Assembly (NCBI GenBank): GCA_016844955.1
Contig: JAERTH010000074.1
Span: 1 to 51,912 of the forward strand
Source: Fidelibacterota bacterium
GTDB taxonomy: Bacteria; Fidelibacterota; UBA8477; JABMPR01
DNA length: 51,912 nt
Reading direction: 5' to 3'
The notes below the pieces were generated by a model, which had not been told where the DNA came from, did no database searches, and saw nothing but the letters and a program-made list of their open reading frames with translations. Numbering within the stretch: position 1 is the stretch's first letter; each line of letters begins with the position of its first letter. Of this stretch, positions 35,105-43,139 are shown in pieces. The position numbers and the translations under genes are program-made.

Positions 35105-36121
35105 TCAGTTTACCGTTTTACCCACCGCTTCAGCAACCAGACGGATACGATCGACAAGTTCTTTGAAATCAGCAGGAACCAATTGTTGTGGACCATCACT
35201 TAGCGCGACTTCTGGATTGGGATGTACTTCTACCATGACGCCCTGGGCTCCAGCAGCAATACCTGCCAGTGAAAGCGGCAACACCTTGGAACGTTTCCCG
35301 GCAGCATGACTGGGATCAACCACAACCGGTAAATGGGTCAGGCGCTGAAATGCAGGAATGGCGCTAACATCAAGTGTGTTCCGTGTATGATCCACATAGG
35401 TTCGTATCCCGCGTTCACACAGCACCAGGTTTTCATTGCCTTCATTCAATATGTATTCAGCTGCCAGAATGGTTTCTTTGACTGTTGCTGACATGCCCCG
35501 TTTGAGGAAAATTGGCTTCTGGGTCCTGGCCGCGGCCTTGATAAGCGTGAAGTTCTGCATATTACGTGTACCAATTTGTAACATGTCAGTGTGTTGCGCT
35601 GTTATATCCAGGTTCTCAGTATCGGTTACTTCTGTAACGGTTGGCAACCCGACTTCTTCACCTACCTGTTTGAGAATCTTTAGGCCTTCAACTCCCATAC
35701 CCTGAAAGGCATATGGTGATGTTCGAGGTTTAAATGCGCCACCCCTTAAAAAATGTCCGCCATCGGCTTTGACCGCTTCACCCACTGTCTTCAATTGTTC
35801 ATAAGATTCGATTGAACAGGGTCCAGCGATGATTGAAACCATATCACCACCGATTGAGGTTCCACCTACGTTTACGATGGTCTCCTTCGGGTGCCATTCC
35901 CTGGAGGCCAATTTGTACGGCGTGCTAATTTCAAGCACATCCGCCACTTCAGGAAGCGACTCAAGGTGTTGTTTTCCTCTCAGCGGTTTTAATCCCAGGA
36001 CACCTACAACGGTACGGGCTTCTCCAAAAATCGGTTTGGGTGTATACCCAAGCTTCACAATCTCATCTTGTACTCTGTCGATGGATCCCGATGAAGCGTT
36101 TAGTTTCATTATGACAAGCAT
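35105..36121 (-). CDS. aroF: 3-deoxy-7-phosphoheptulonate synthase (DAHP synthase), AroF/Thermotoga type
   Basis: The enzyme condenses PEP with erythrose-4-phosphate, the entry step of the pathway. The catalytic KDO8P-type barrel shows IAGPCSIES, RGGAFKPRTSPYAFQG, KRGMSATVKETI, LCERGIRTY and VDPSHAAGKR. The first 75 residues (MLVIMKLNASSGSIDRVQDE...VVGVLG) form a ferredoxin-like domain as in the Thermotoga enzyme, where it binds the feedback inhibitor. There is no chorismate mutase domain, unlike many Bacteroidota relatives. It is the second gene of the operon. Confidence 0.95.
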   Translation of the reverse strand: MLVIMKLNASSGSIDRVQDEIVKLGYTPKPIFGEARTVVGVLGLKPLRGKQHLESLPEVADVLEISTPYKLASREWHPKETIVNVGGTSIGGDMVSIIAGPCSIESYEQLKTVGEAVKADGGHFLRGGAFKPRTSPYAFQGMGVEGLKILKQVGEEVGLPTVTEVTDTENLDITAQHTDMLQIGTRNMQNFTLIKAAARTQKPIFLKRGMSATVKETILAAEYILNEGNENLVLCERGIRTYVDHTRNTLDVSAIPAFQRLTHLPVVVDPSHAAGKRSKVLPLSLAGIAAGAQGVMVEVHPNPEVALSDGPQQLVPADFKELVDRIRLVAEAVGKTVN

Positions 36122-36178
36122 GTCTATTATTCCTTTATCATGGCTTATAAGATTTTAATAATATTGAAATATTGCAAC

Positions 36179-37504
36179 TTAATTCGGTGTTCCTGTGCGC
36201 TCAACAACCAGGAATAATGTTTTATTATCCTTAAGATCCTGAATGCCAAACTTACTTACAGTGAGATCATATATCTCAGCTGCACGGGCAGGTGCAATAA
36301 CCGCTGTGGTATCTGAATATTCTCCTGCGTGAAGTTTACGAGCCGCTTCGGCAGTATCTTCGGCTTCTATCTGTGGAAGATGGGTGTAATTGTCTGTCAG
36401 ATATCTGGAGCACTGCTTCAAGGCCTGAGGGTGTGAACGGACTTCCGTAATTTCATCCAGCGCCACACCTGGTTTGGTTATAAGACACTGATTTACCTGA
36501 ATGTGGAACATGGTGCGCACCTTACAGCGGGCCCTTCCCAGCGCATGGATACTTTCATGCACCACACCTCCACGGGCATTTTCCATGGCAATAATGCCGC
36601 GATCAATTTCAAATGTTGCCAGACTGTGCATAACGCCTTGACTGCTGAGACAGGGTTTGGTCTCGATTTCACCCAGGTTCTTTTCTTGAATGTAGTTCCT
36701 GGTAGCTTCCTCGGAAAAACTACCGGGAATTCCTTGATAACCAATGATCTCAGGAGGTGAGTCGGGACGATAGACCCTCATTTTGACATTGTGAACGGAT
36801 CTGGAAAAATCGGTAAGCATTTCGGCTGTATACGGGTTGTAGAACTGAAGATCATGGAAAAGTTCTTCAGTATCCTGGCAGGTCTGTTCAACTACGTGGT
36901 GAACTTGTCGAAAACCATGGGTATCCACTGCTGTAGACTGGATGTCCATGCCTTTCATAACCCGCCCCACAAAGTGTGTAATGCCCTGGGAGCGAGCAGC
37001 CAGACGATCATGCTCCTCTACAGAAAGATCAATGAGACGACAGCCCCACGATTCAAAGGTTTTGCTCCAGAGGCTTTTGGCCTTGGTATCGATTCTGGTA
37101 GGACAGAAAACCATACGTAGATCTCGATCACGTTTGTAGGAATCAGGTCCAAACATGGGGTGGGTGTTCAGTATCTGGACGTGCTCGGGAAGTTTTGCTA
37201 CCATCCAGTCTCGGATACGGGTTTTGACCGAAGCAACATCAATAAACAGCTGGTTCGGACGGGTCACGGGTGCAACCTGATCCAGCAGGTTTGCCATTCT
37301 ACTGATAGGTACAGCAAAAAATACAACGGACTGTTGCATTACGGTTTCGATATCTGCCCAGGGATAACCCGCAGCCTCTACTGAGGTGGAGAGATCTCGT
37401 TCATCACTTATTATCGGCTGAAAATCTCGGGCTAGTAAATCTGCCAGTAAAGCGCCAAAACGCCCGAAACCAATGAGACCCACTTTCTGCTTCGTACTAT
37501 TCAC
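36179..37504 (-). CDS. TyrA-PheA fusion: prephenate dehydrogenase plus prephenate dehydratase
   Basis: Residues 1-250 are a TyrA-type dehydrogenase (GFGRFG at 12-17, VASVKTRI, NTHPMFGP and SQGITHFVG with catalytic His). Residues 254-441 are a PheA-type dehydratase (GYQGIPGSFSEEATRNYI, MENARGGVVHESI, VRSHPQALKQC, DTAEAARKL, ANAAEIY-like APARAAEIYDL). Together they lead from prephenate to the precursors of both Tyr and Phe. The protein ends right after the NKTLFLVV segment, so no ACT domain is present. In the normally conserved T-R-F motif Arg is replaced by Leu430. The GTG start has GAGGGA seven bases upstream. First structural gene after the attenuator. Confidence 0.9.
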   Translation of the reverse strand: MNSTKQKVGLIGFGRFGALLADLLARDFQPIISDERDLSTSVEAAGYPWADIETVMQQSVVFFAVPISRMANLLDQVAPVTRPNQLFIDVASVKTRIRDWMVAKLPEHVQILNTHPMFGPDSYKRDRDLRMVFCPTRIDTKAKSLWSKTFESWGCRLIDLSVEEHDRLAARSQGITHFVGRVMKGMDIQSTAVDTHGFRQVHHVVEQTCQDTEELFHDLQFYNPYTAEMLTDFSRSVHNVKMRVYRPDSPPEIIGYQGIPGSFSEEATRNYIQEKNLGEIETKPCLSSQGVMHSLATFEIDRGIIAMENARGGVVHESIHALGRARCKVRTMFHIQVNQCLITKPGVALDEITEVRSHPQALKQCSRYLTDNYTHLPQIEAEDTAEAARKLHAGEYSDTTAVIAPARAAEIYDLTVSKFGIQDLKDNKTLFLVVERTGTPN

Positions 37505-37573
37505 TTTGTGTTCCCTCTATAACGTGCAGGATATGTAATCCTGTAAATTTCATGCCTCTCGAACCCTGGTAGC

Positions 37574-37605
37574 AAAAAAAAACCCCCGTCAATTGACGAG
37601 GGTGA
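37574..37605 (-). terminator. Attenuator terminator upstream of tyrA-pheA
   Basis: On the minus strand ACCCTCGTC and GACGGGGGT arms form a strong stem followed by nine T residues. It lies 70 bases before the tyrA-pheA start and inside the transcribed leader, so it can only act as a conditional terminator of the operon. Confidence 0.85.
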
Positions 37606-37633
37606 ATTTGTTCAAATATACCGATTTAAACCA

Positions 37634-37678
37634 TCACCCTGATCGCATAAAAAAGTAATATGATACATGCCAGTTCAT
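37634..37678 (-). CDS. Aromatic-rich leader peptide of the aro operon attenuator
   Basis: The frame encodes 14 residues, MNWHVSYYFFMRSG, with Trp, two Tyr and two Phe codons, the last four consecutive (TAT TAC TTT TTT). It precedes an intrinsic terminator and the tyrA-pheA gene. The bases AGGGTGA at its end (37634-37640), which include the stop codon, are complementary to TCACCCT (37599-37605) at the 5' arm of the terminator. A ribosome stalled for lack of Phe or Tyr would leave AGGGTGA free to form the antiterminator; one that reaches the stop would cover it. A ribosome site is not evident. Confidence 0.75.
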   Translation of the reverse strand: MNWHVSYYFFMRSG

Positions 37679-37687
37679 TTCAGGCTG

Positions 37688-37715
37688 AATATAGACTCCG
37701 TGTTCACGCATGCAA
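37688..37715 (-). promoter_or_regulatory. Candidate promoter of the aro operon leader
   Basis: TTGCAT and TATATT are separated by 16 bases. The predicted start of transcription would lie only a few bases before the leader ATG, giving a near-leaderless mRNA and explaining the missing ribosome site. The -35 match is weak, so this is a guess. Confidence 0.3.
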
Positions 37716-37849
37716 AGATTTTGAATTTTTAAATTCAACCCTTTACCGGAAGGAGGAAATCCAAACTAAAAAGGGATTGATATCATTCGCAGGAGCGTCA
37801 AAATCAGATGCTTGGTGATTGATCACCGCTGGTCTATATTTCACCAATT

Positions 37850-38653
37850 ATGATTCCAGAAAGTACGATTCGACCCCCGGCAGTGGCTGGCATGTTCTAT
37901 CCTGCTGATCCCATCGAGTTACAGGAGCAGATCAGTGGTTTCCTTTATGAAGGTAGTTACCAGGATAGTCAAATTCCTAAAGCGCTTATCGTCCCACACG
38001 CTGGAACTATCTATTCTGGACCCATAGCTGCTTCTGCCTTTCGATCTATTCTCCAGTACCGTCATGTGATTCGCAAGGTGGTCCTTCTGGGACCGGCGCA
38101 CCGGGTATACCTTAACGGTCTGGCAGTTCCCAGTGTTGACAAGTTTCAAACACCACTGGGTGATATCAAACTTGACACAAAAAAGATTTGGGAGCTCGTG
38201 GATAAATATCCGCAGGTAAATTTTTCAGATGATGCTCATGCTGATGAACATTCATTAGAGGTTCAGCTTCCCTTTATGCAATCCCTACTGGCCAGTTTTC
38301 GGCTAATCCCCTTTGTCGTTGGAGATGCTTCTTCCCTTGAAGTAGCTGAGATAATTGAAGAACTCTGGGGTGGAGATGAATGTCTTGTAGTGATCTCATC
38401 TGACTTGAGTCATTTTCACAATTATAAAAAGGCGGTTCGGCTAGACAATAAGACAGCGCTTCAGATCGAGGAGCTCAAGGGCGAAAATCTACCAGAACGC
38501 TCTGCCTGCGGTCGTATCCCTATCGCCGGTTTACTCAGGGTTGCCCGTGAACGCAAAATGACCATCAAGCGCTTTGATTTGAGAAATTCGGGGGATACTG
38601 CCGGGAGTAAAGACCAGGTCGTGGGCTATGGTAGCTGGGGCTTGTTTCAATAG
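37850..38653 (+). CDS. amrB: AmmeMemoRadiSam system protein B (MEMO family)
   Basis: The 267-residue protein matches MEMO1-like proteins, which share the fold of extradiol dioxygenases. It begins RPPAVAGMFYPADPIELQEQ and then shows VPHAGTIYSGPIAASAF, VLLGPAHRVYLNG, DEHSLEVQLPFMQ, ISSDLSHFHNY and SACGRIPIAGLL, the conserved blocks in the right order. It belongs to the three-gene AmmeMemoRadiSam system with amrA and amrS downstream; the reaction of the system is unknown. Here the next gene is a GH5 glycosidase, not amrA. Confidence 0.93.
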   Translation: MIPESTIRPPAVAGMFYPADPIELQEQISGFLYEGSYQDSQIPKALIVPHAGTIYSGPIAASAFRSILQYRHVIRKVVLLGPAHRVYLNGLAVPSVDKFQTPLGDIKLDTKKIWELVDKYPQVNFSDDAHADEHSLEVQLPFMQSLLASFRLIPFVVGDASSLEVAEIIEELWGGDECLVVISSDLSHFHNYKKAVRLDNKTALQIEELKGENLPERSACGRIPIAGLLRVARERKMTIKRFDLRNSGDTAGSKDQVVGYGSWGLFQ

Positions 38654-38720
38654 TTACTTTTCATTCCCAGTCCCCTTCACTTCGCTTTAGATTCCAGCAA
38701 CATTCAAGGAGAAACTTAAA

Positions 38721-40661
38721 GTGCAATTTCGTCCTATTCTACCCCTATTGCTGCTGACTGTCAGCCTACTCCAGGCACAGGTTTCCGCCCCCTTTAACAG
38801 GGGAGTCAATCTCACCAATTGGTTTCAGTACAGTTCCATACAGCAAGTCCAGTTTTCACGTTATACATATGCTGACTTTGTTGATCTCCAGACCCTGGGG
38901 GTAGATGTAGTGCGACTTCCTATCAACCTGCATGCCATGACCTCGGGTGATCCCAATTATACGGTGGACCCGGTTCTCCTGGGTTTTCTGGACGAGGTTA
39001 TGGATTGGACTGAGACTCTTGATATGCACCTGATCCTGGACAATCACACCTTCGATCCAAGCGTAGCCACCAGCCCGAGTATTCATCAGGCCTTGTCGGT
39101 TATCTGGCCCCAAATGGCGCAATATTTTTTAGACCGTGGTTCCCAGATGTATTTTGAAATTCTAAATGAACCGCATGGTATCGATGATTTAATTTGGGAT
39201 ACCATTCAGCAGAATACGGTACAGGATATCCGCAATATTGATTCTATCAGAACCCTCATCGTCGGTCCTGCGAATTGGAACAGTTTTCATAATCTGGATG
39301 ATATGCAAGCCTATGCTGATACCAATCTCGTCTATACCTTTCATTTTTATGACCCTTTTCTCTTTACTCACCAGGGTGCCAGTTGGACAGACCCATCCAT
39401 GGTTTCACTTGCTGGAGTTCCCTTTCCTTACACGCCAGCTGAAATGCCTACTTGCCCTTCTGATCTCGTCGGTACGTGGATACAAAGCAGTTTGAATGAC
39501 TACCATAACGTTGGAAATGTAGCATCACTACAAAGTGCCCTGGATATCGCCTATGCCTTTGGAGTAGACCGAAATGTTCCACTTTTTTGCGGAGAGTTCG
39601 GCGTCCTGATGGACAACGCTGATAATGACCATCGCGTTGAATGGTACGGGGCCATTGCGCAATACCTGGATTCCCTGGGCATTGGCTGGACCATGTGGGA
39701 TTACCATGGAGGTTTTGGCCTCTTTGAAGAAGGTAGCAACGGTCTGTTTGATCATGATCTGAATATTCCATTGGCTGAGGCTATGGGGTTCAATAGTCCC
39801 CCTCAATCAGAGTTCACCCTCCAACCAGATACCACAGGTTTTTATCTCTATGACGATTATATCTCTGCCAATATTCTGGCTGATCACGGGACCAGTGGTA
39901 CGCTAAACATGTATTATGACACCAATCCCCATGAAGGTGACTATTGCATCTACTGGTCACAAGCCCAGCAATATGATCGAGTGAGCTTCCGATTTTCCCC
40001 ATACAAAGATTTATCCAGTCTATTGGATGATGACTATTTACTAACCCTGTGGGTGAAAAGCACTGGTAATGCAACCAGCCTTGATTTGAGATTTCTAGAT
40101 ACCAAAACTGATGTTCCTGAAGATCATCCCTGGCGCATGGGTATCACACTAAGTCAGACCGACTTGAACTGGGATGGGGAATGGCAATATCTACAGCTTC
40201 CCCTGAGTGACCTTGTGGAAAAGGGATCCTGGGATAATGCATGGTATGATCCGGCTGGACTATTTGATTGGTCAGCAGTTGATAATTTTGAGATTGTAGC
40301 AGAACATGGGGATTGGACTGGCAGTGAATTATGGTTTGATGAAATCAGGATTGTTGATCAGGTTACTGCCTCCACAAAAGCTGACTGGGCTACCCCTGAA
40401 GCATTCACCTTAGAACCGAATTTCCCCAACCCATTTAACCCCAGCACCACCATTCGCTTTGCCTTGTCTGAGGCTGCACAAATCAGCCTGACTGTCTTTG
40501 ATGTGCAGGGTCGGGAAATAGTTACACTCATGGATGGGCAGGTGGGTCAGGGCCTCCATGAGACCACCTGGGTGGCAGATGAAATGGACTCAGGTTTGTA
40601 TTTTGCCACCCTCAAAAGCCTCAATCATTCAAGCACTCAAAAAATGTTATACCTAAAATAG
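38721..40661 (+). CDS. Secreted glycoside hydrolase family 5 enzyme with CBM-like and T9SS sorting domains
   Basis: After a signal peptide (LPLLLLTVSLLQAQ) the GH5 catalytic domain spans about 22-365. RGVNLTNWFQ, VVRLPINLH, LILDNHTFDP and EILNEP (acid/base Glu150) are followed by FHFYDPFLFTHQG, the nucleophile Glu292 in LFCGEFGV and GWTMWDYHGGFGLF. A beta-rich region of about 170 residues (DDYISANILADHG...ELWFDEIRIVD) looks like a carbohydrate-binding module. The C-terminus (LEPNFPNPFNPSTTIRFALS ... KMLYLK) is a T9SS sorting signal. A GTG start follows AGGAGAAAC. It probably acts on a beta-1,4-linked glucan or mannan outside the cell. Confidence 0.9.
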   Translation: MQFRPILPLLLLTVSLLQAQVSAPFNRGVNLTNWFQYSSIQQVQFSRYTYADFVDLQTLGVDVVRLPINLHAMTSGDPNYTVDPVLLGFLDEVMDWTETLDMHLILDNHTFDPSVATSPSIHQALSVIWPQMAQYFLDRGSQMYFEILNEPHGIDDLIWDTIQQNTVQDIRNIDSIRTLIVGPANWNSFHNLDDMQAYADTNLVYTFHFYDPFLFTHQGASWTDPSMVSLAGVPFPYTPAEMPTCPSDLVGTWIQSSLNDYHNVGNVASLQSALDIAYAFGVDRNVPLFCGEFGVLMDNADNDHRVEWYGAIAQYLDSLGIGWTMWDYHGGFGLFEEGSNGLFDHDLNIPLAEAMGFNSPPQSEFTLQPDTTGFYLYDDYISANILADHGTSGTLNMYYDTNPHEGDYCIYWSQAQQYDRVSFRFSPYKDLSSLLDDDYLLTLWVKSTGNATSLDLRFLDTKTDVPEDHPWRMGITLSQTDLNWDGEWQYLQLPLSDLVEKGSWDNAWYDPAGLFDWSAVDNFEIVAEHGDWTGSELWFDEIRIVDQVTASTKADWATPEAFTLEPNFPNPFNPSTTIRFALSEAAQISLTVFDVQGREIVTLMDGQVGQGLHETTWVADEMDSGLYFATLKSLNHSSTQKMLYLK

Positions 40662-40673
40662 AAGTGAAAACTG

Positions 40674-41243
40674 ATGCCCCTGTTCTCCCCTGCTGAGCAA
40701 AAACAACTACTAGATCTTGCGCGAGCATCCATTCAGCATGGGCTGGATCATGGACACGCTCTCACTGTAGATGCTGATGCCTTTGATACTCACCTTACTG
40801 AACATGGCGCGGCCTTTGTTACACTGGAGAAGCACCGACAATTGCGGGGCTGTATCGGTTCTGTGGAAGCCTACCGTCCCCTGGTTGAAGATGTGGCTGA
40901 AAATGCCTGGAATGCTGCCTTTCGGGATCCGCGTTTCAGTCCGCTGAATCAGAATGAATTCAAATTGCTACAGCTGGAAATCTCAATTCTTACAGTCCCA
41001 GAGAAGATGACTTTTGCCTCAGAACAGGATTTTATTGATCAGATTGTCCCTGGTACTGATGGGATTGTACTCCAGGATGGATATCGCCGCAGTCTGTTTC
41101 TCCCAGCAGTCTGGGAGAAGCTTCCCGTGGTTGACACCTTTTTGTCTCATCTTAAACAGAAAGCAGGACTCCCGGCAAACCACTGGTCCAGCACCATCAC
41201 CTTCAAACGCTTCTATAGTTTTGAATTTGGTGATGATGACTGA
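40674..41243 (+). CDS. amrA: AmmeMemoRadiSam system protein A (AMMECR1 family)
   Basis: The AMMECR1 domain fills the 189 residues: AFVTLEKHRQLRGCIGSVEA with the invariant LRGCIG, then DVAENAWNAAFRDPRFSPL, LEISILTVPE, GTDGIVLQDGYRRSLFLPAV and FLSHLKQKAGLP. These are the family signatures. The function is unknown. It starts 12 bases after the GH5 stop and its end overlaps the start of the radical SAM gene, showing coupling within the amr gene set. Confidence 0.93.
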   Translation: MPLFSPAEQKQLLDLARASIQHGLDHGHALTVDADAFDTHLTEHGAAFVTLEKHRQLRGCIGSVEAYRPLVEDVAENAWNAAFRDPRFSPLNQNEFKLLQLEISILTVPEKMTFASEQDFIDQIVPGTDGIVLQDGYRRSLFLPAVWEKLPVVDTFLSHLKQKAGLPANHWSSTITFKRFYSFEFGDDD

Positions 41244-42297
41244 CCACCCACATTTTGATCAATTGCTGGAGGATGGCCGTTTGCTTTGTACGCTCTGTCC
41301 AAGAGCCTGCAAACTGGCAGATGAGCAGCGTGGCTTATGTTTTGTCCGGCAGCGACAGGGAGACAGTATTGAACTAACCACTTATGGTCGCTCCAGTGGT
41401 TTTATGATTGATCCGATTGAAAAGAAGCCACTCAATCATTTCTATCCGGGAAGTTCTGTCCTCTCATTCGGAACAGCCGGGTGCAATCTGAGCTGTAAAT
41501 TCTGTCAGAACTGGGATATGAGCAAATCACGGGAGATGGACACTCTACAATCTCCTGCTACGCCTCAGGCTATTGCTCAAGCAGCAGCCAGGCATGATTG
41601 TCGCAGCGTAGCATTTACCTACAATGATCCTGTAGTTTTTTATGAATACGCTGTAGATACGGCTATTGCCTGTCATGAATTGGGGATCAAAACGGTGGCT
41701 GTTACGGCGGGTTACATTACCGAGGAAGCGCGACCGGGCTTCTTTAAGCACATGGATGCCGCCAATGTGGATCTGAAGGCTTTCAGCGAAGTGTTTTACC
41801 ACGATCTCTGTGCTGGTTCATTACAGCCGGTTCTGGATACACTGGAATACCTGATTCATGAAACAGAGGTTTGGACTGAAATCACCACCCTGCTTATCCC
41901 CGGTGAAAATGATTCTGAATCGGAACTGGATCAAATGACACGCTGGATAGCCAAACATCTCGGGACAGATATTCCCATCCACTTTTCCGCGTTTCACCCC
42001 GATTATAAACTCAGAGATCGACCCCATACCACCCTCAGTTCACTACATAGAGCCCGGCAAATCGCCAAATCAAATGGACTTGAATATATCTACCTGGGAA
42101 ATGTCCGGGATTCGGACAATGCCTCAACCTACTGTCCTACCTGTGAAAAAAAACTCATAGGTCGTCTGGGATATGAACTCACGGACTGGCAAATTGATAT
42201 TGATGGTCATTGTAAAGCTTGTGGAGCACTTATTCCCGGGAAATTTGATGATGCTCCAGGGAGTTGGGGAAATCGATATCAGCGGATTAAAATTTGA
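41233..42297 (+). CDS. amrS: AmmeMemoRadiSam system radical SAM enzyme
   Basis: This radical SAM protein has the [4Fe-4S] motif CNLSCKFCQNW with Cys84, Cys88 and Cys91. The N-terminal cysteine cluster LCTLCPRACKLADEQRGLCF and the C-terminal pair CPTCEKK...CKACG are typical of the PflA-like AmrS family. FGTAGCN, AFTYNDPVVFYEYAVDTA and AANVDLKAFSEVFY also match. Start ATGs at 41233 and 41236 overlap the end of amrA; the longer open frame to 41014 is only overlap with amrA. It presumably modifies a substrate together with the MEMO and AMMECR1 proteins. Confidence 0.95.
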   Translation: MMTDHPHFDQLLEDGRLLCTLCPRACKLADEQRGLCFVRQRQGDSIELTTYGRSSGFMIDPIEKKPLNHFYPGSSVLSFGTAGCNLSCKFCQNWDMSKSREMDTLQSPATPQAIAQAAARHDCRSVAFTYNDPVVFYEYAVDTAIACHELGIKTVAVTAGYITEEARPGFFKHMDAANVDLKAFSEVFYHDLCAGSLQPVLDTLEYLIHETEVWTEITTLLIPGENDSESELDQMTRWIAKHLGTDIPIHFSAFHPDYKLRDRPHTTLSSLHRARQIAKSNGLEYIYLGNVRDSDNASTYCPTCEKKLIGRLGYELTDWQIDIDGHCKACGALIPGKFDDAPGSWGNRYQRIKI

Positions 42298-42319
42298 TTT
42301 TCAAATGACTTCTTACCAG

Positions 42320-42339
42320 GCGCGGATTCGAATCCGCGC
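42320..42339 (+). terminator. Perfect 20-base palindrome after amrS
   Basis: GCGCGGATTC is followed at once by its reverse complement, then by TTGGATTTTATAA. It lies 22 bases after the amrS stop and may terminate the amr operon. The core GGATTCGAATCC resembles a tRNA T arm, but no other tRNA part is present. Confidence 0.45.
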
Positions 42340-42432
42340 TTGGATTTTATAAGAACCCTTCCAGAAATGGCTCAGATTGTGCCTCATTTCCTGGGGCAGG
42401 CTCAGCCACCGGTATGCTCCAGGGCCACATAA

Positions 42433-42466
42433 GAAAAAGGACCCCAATAGTGGAGCCCTCATAAAA
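42433..42466 (-). terminator. Intrinsic terminator of the 3D-domain gene
   Basis: On the minus strand GGGCTCC and GGGGTCC arms (two wobble pairs) are followed by TTTTTC. It lies about 20 bases after the stop codon at 42487. Confidence 0.55.
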
Positions 42467-42486
42467 ATTACAATTGATCCAGTGGA

Positions 42487-43032
42487 TTAGTTCATCACAC
42501 CGTAGGATTCAGTTTCATCGGTAACAGCACTGGCATATTCTACATCATCACCTTGATGATAAAGAATACCAGACTTGCGACCAAATTGAACGGCCTGGCC
42601 ATAGTCCAGCATGAAAACATCGCCACGACCTCTCCAGCGTTTATTCATGGTATCCTCGACCTGCATGGGAACAACAACCCAGACCTTGTCACCATACTGA
42701 ATATCACCACCGTGACCATATCTGGTGATTAATTCGCGGCTAAGGGCCAGGACGCCAGGAAAAATTTCTTTGTTACTGGCAGTAATATTCGGTGTGTCAT
42801 CGGTCTGATTAACCAGAGCATTGTAAGCGGTGAAAACCAGGGGGTGGCCTTCTGTAAACAAATCCAGTGCTGCGGCCATCTCTTCAACATAGGTAGCCAG
42901 TGAATCCTTGATCAGCATTTCGCTGGCCAAGATATTTGCAATTTCGGTTTCATGTTTAGCCTCACGATTTACTTGAAATGCCCAGAACGTGAGCAGAATC
43001 AAAGTGTAGGCTATTAGGTGTCTGTATTTCAT
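42487..43032 (-). CDS. 3D-domain-like (double-psi beta-barrel) membrane-anchored protein
   Basis: The protein starts with a signal anchor (HLIAYTLILLTFWAFQVN), then a helical region of about 60 residues (EIANILASEMLIKDSLATYV...). The C-terminal part VLALSRELITRYGHGGDIQY, GDKVWVVVPMQVEDTMNKRW and RGRGDVFMLDYGQAVQFGRK resembles the 3D domain, named for three conserved Asp residues, found in MltA- and RlpA-like cell-wall enzymes and resuscitation factors. A role at the peptidoglycan is inferred. I chose the ATG at 43032, with AGGA close before it; an ATG at 43089 is possible. A promoter candidate lies at 43113-43138. Confidence 0.6.
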   Translation of the reverse strand: MKYRHLIAYTLILLTFWAFQVNREAKHETEIANILASEMLIKDSLATYVEEMAAALDLFTEGHPLVFTAYNALVNQTDDTPNITASNKEIFPGVLALSRELITRYGHGGDIQYGDKVWVVVPMQVEDTMNKRWRGRGDVFMLDYGQAVQFGRKSGILYHQGDDVEYASAVTDETESYGVMN

Positions 43033-43112
43033 TTGTCCTCTATCTTGTGTAATCTTTGGGTTAATTTTCTGTAAGTTGGATTTTTTCATAGGGTTATTGT
43101 CTTTGGGCAGGC

Positions 43113-43138
43113 ATTATATACGAGGCGAATAGGGTCAA
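43113..43138 (-). promoter_or_regulatory. Sigma-70-like promoter candidate of the 3D-domain gene
   Basis: On the minus strand TTGACC and a perfect TATAAT are separated by 14 bases, shorter than the usual 16-18. It lies about 80 bases before the chosen start codon. Confidence 0.35.
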
Positions 43139-43139
43139 C

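Noticed and set aside
35105..36121. Chorismate mutase fused to DAHP synthase
   Set aside because: The N-terminal 75 residues read as a ferredoxin-like regulatory domain, and the C-terminus ends with the barrel; no AroQ helix bundle is present.
37574..37605. Ordinary terminator for the amrB gene or a T-box leader
   Set aside because: The T run is on the minus strand, facing tyrA-pheA, and amrB runs the other way. No T-box consensus (such as AGGGTGGnACC) is seen; AGGGTGA is part of the leader ORF end.
42320..42339. tRNA gene suggested by the GGATTCGAATCC core
   Set aside because: No acceptor, D or anticodon arm can be found on either side.
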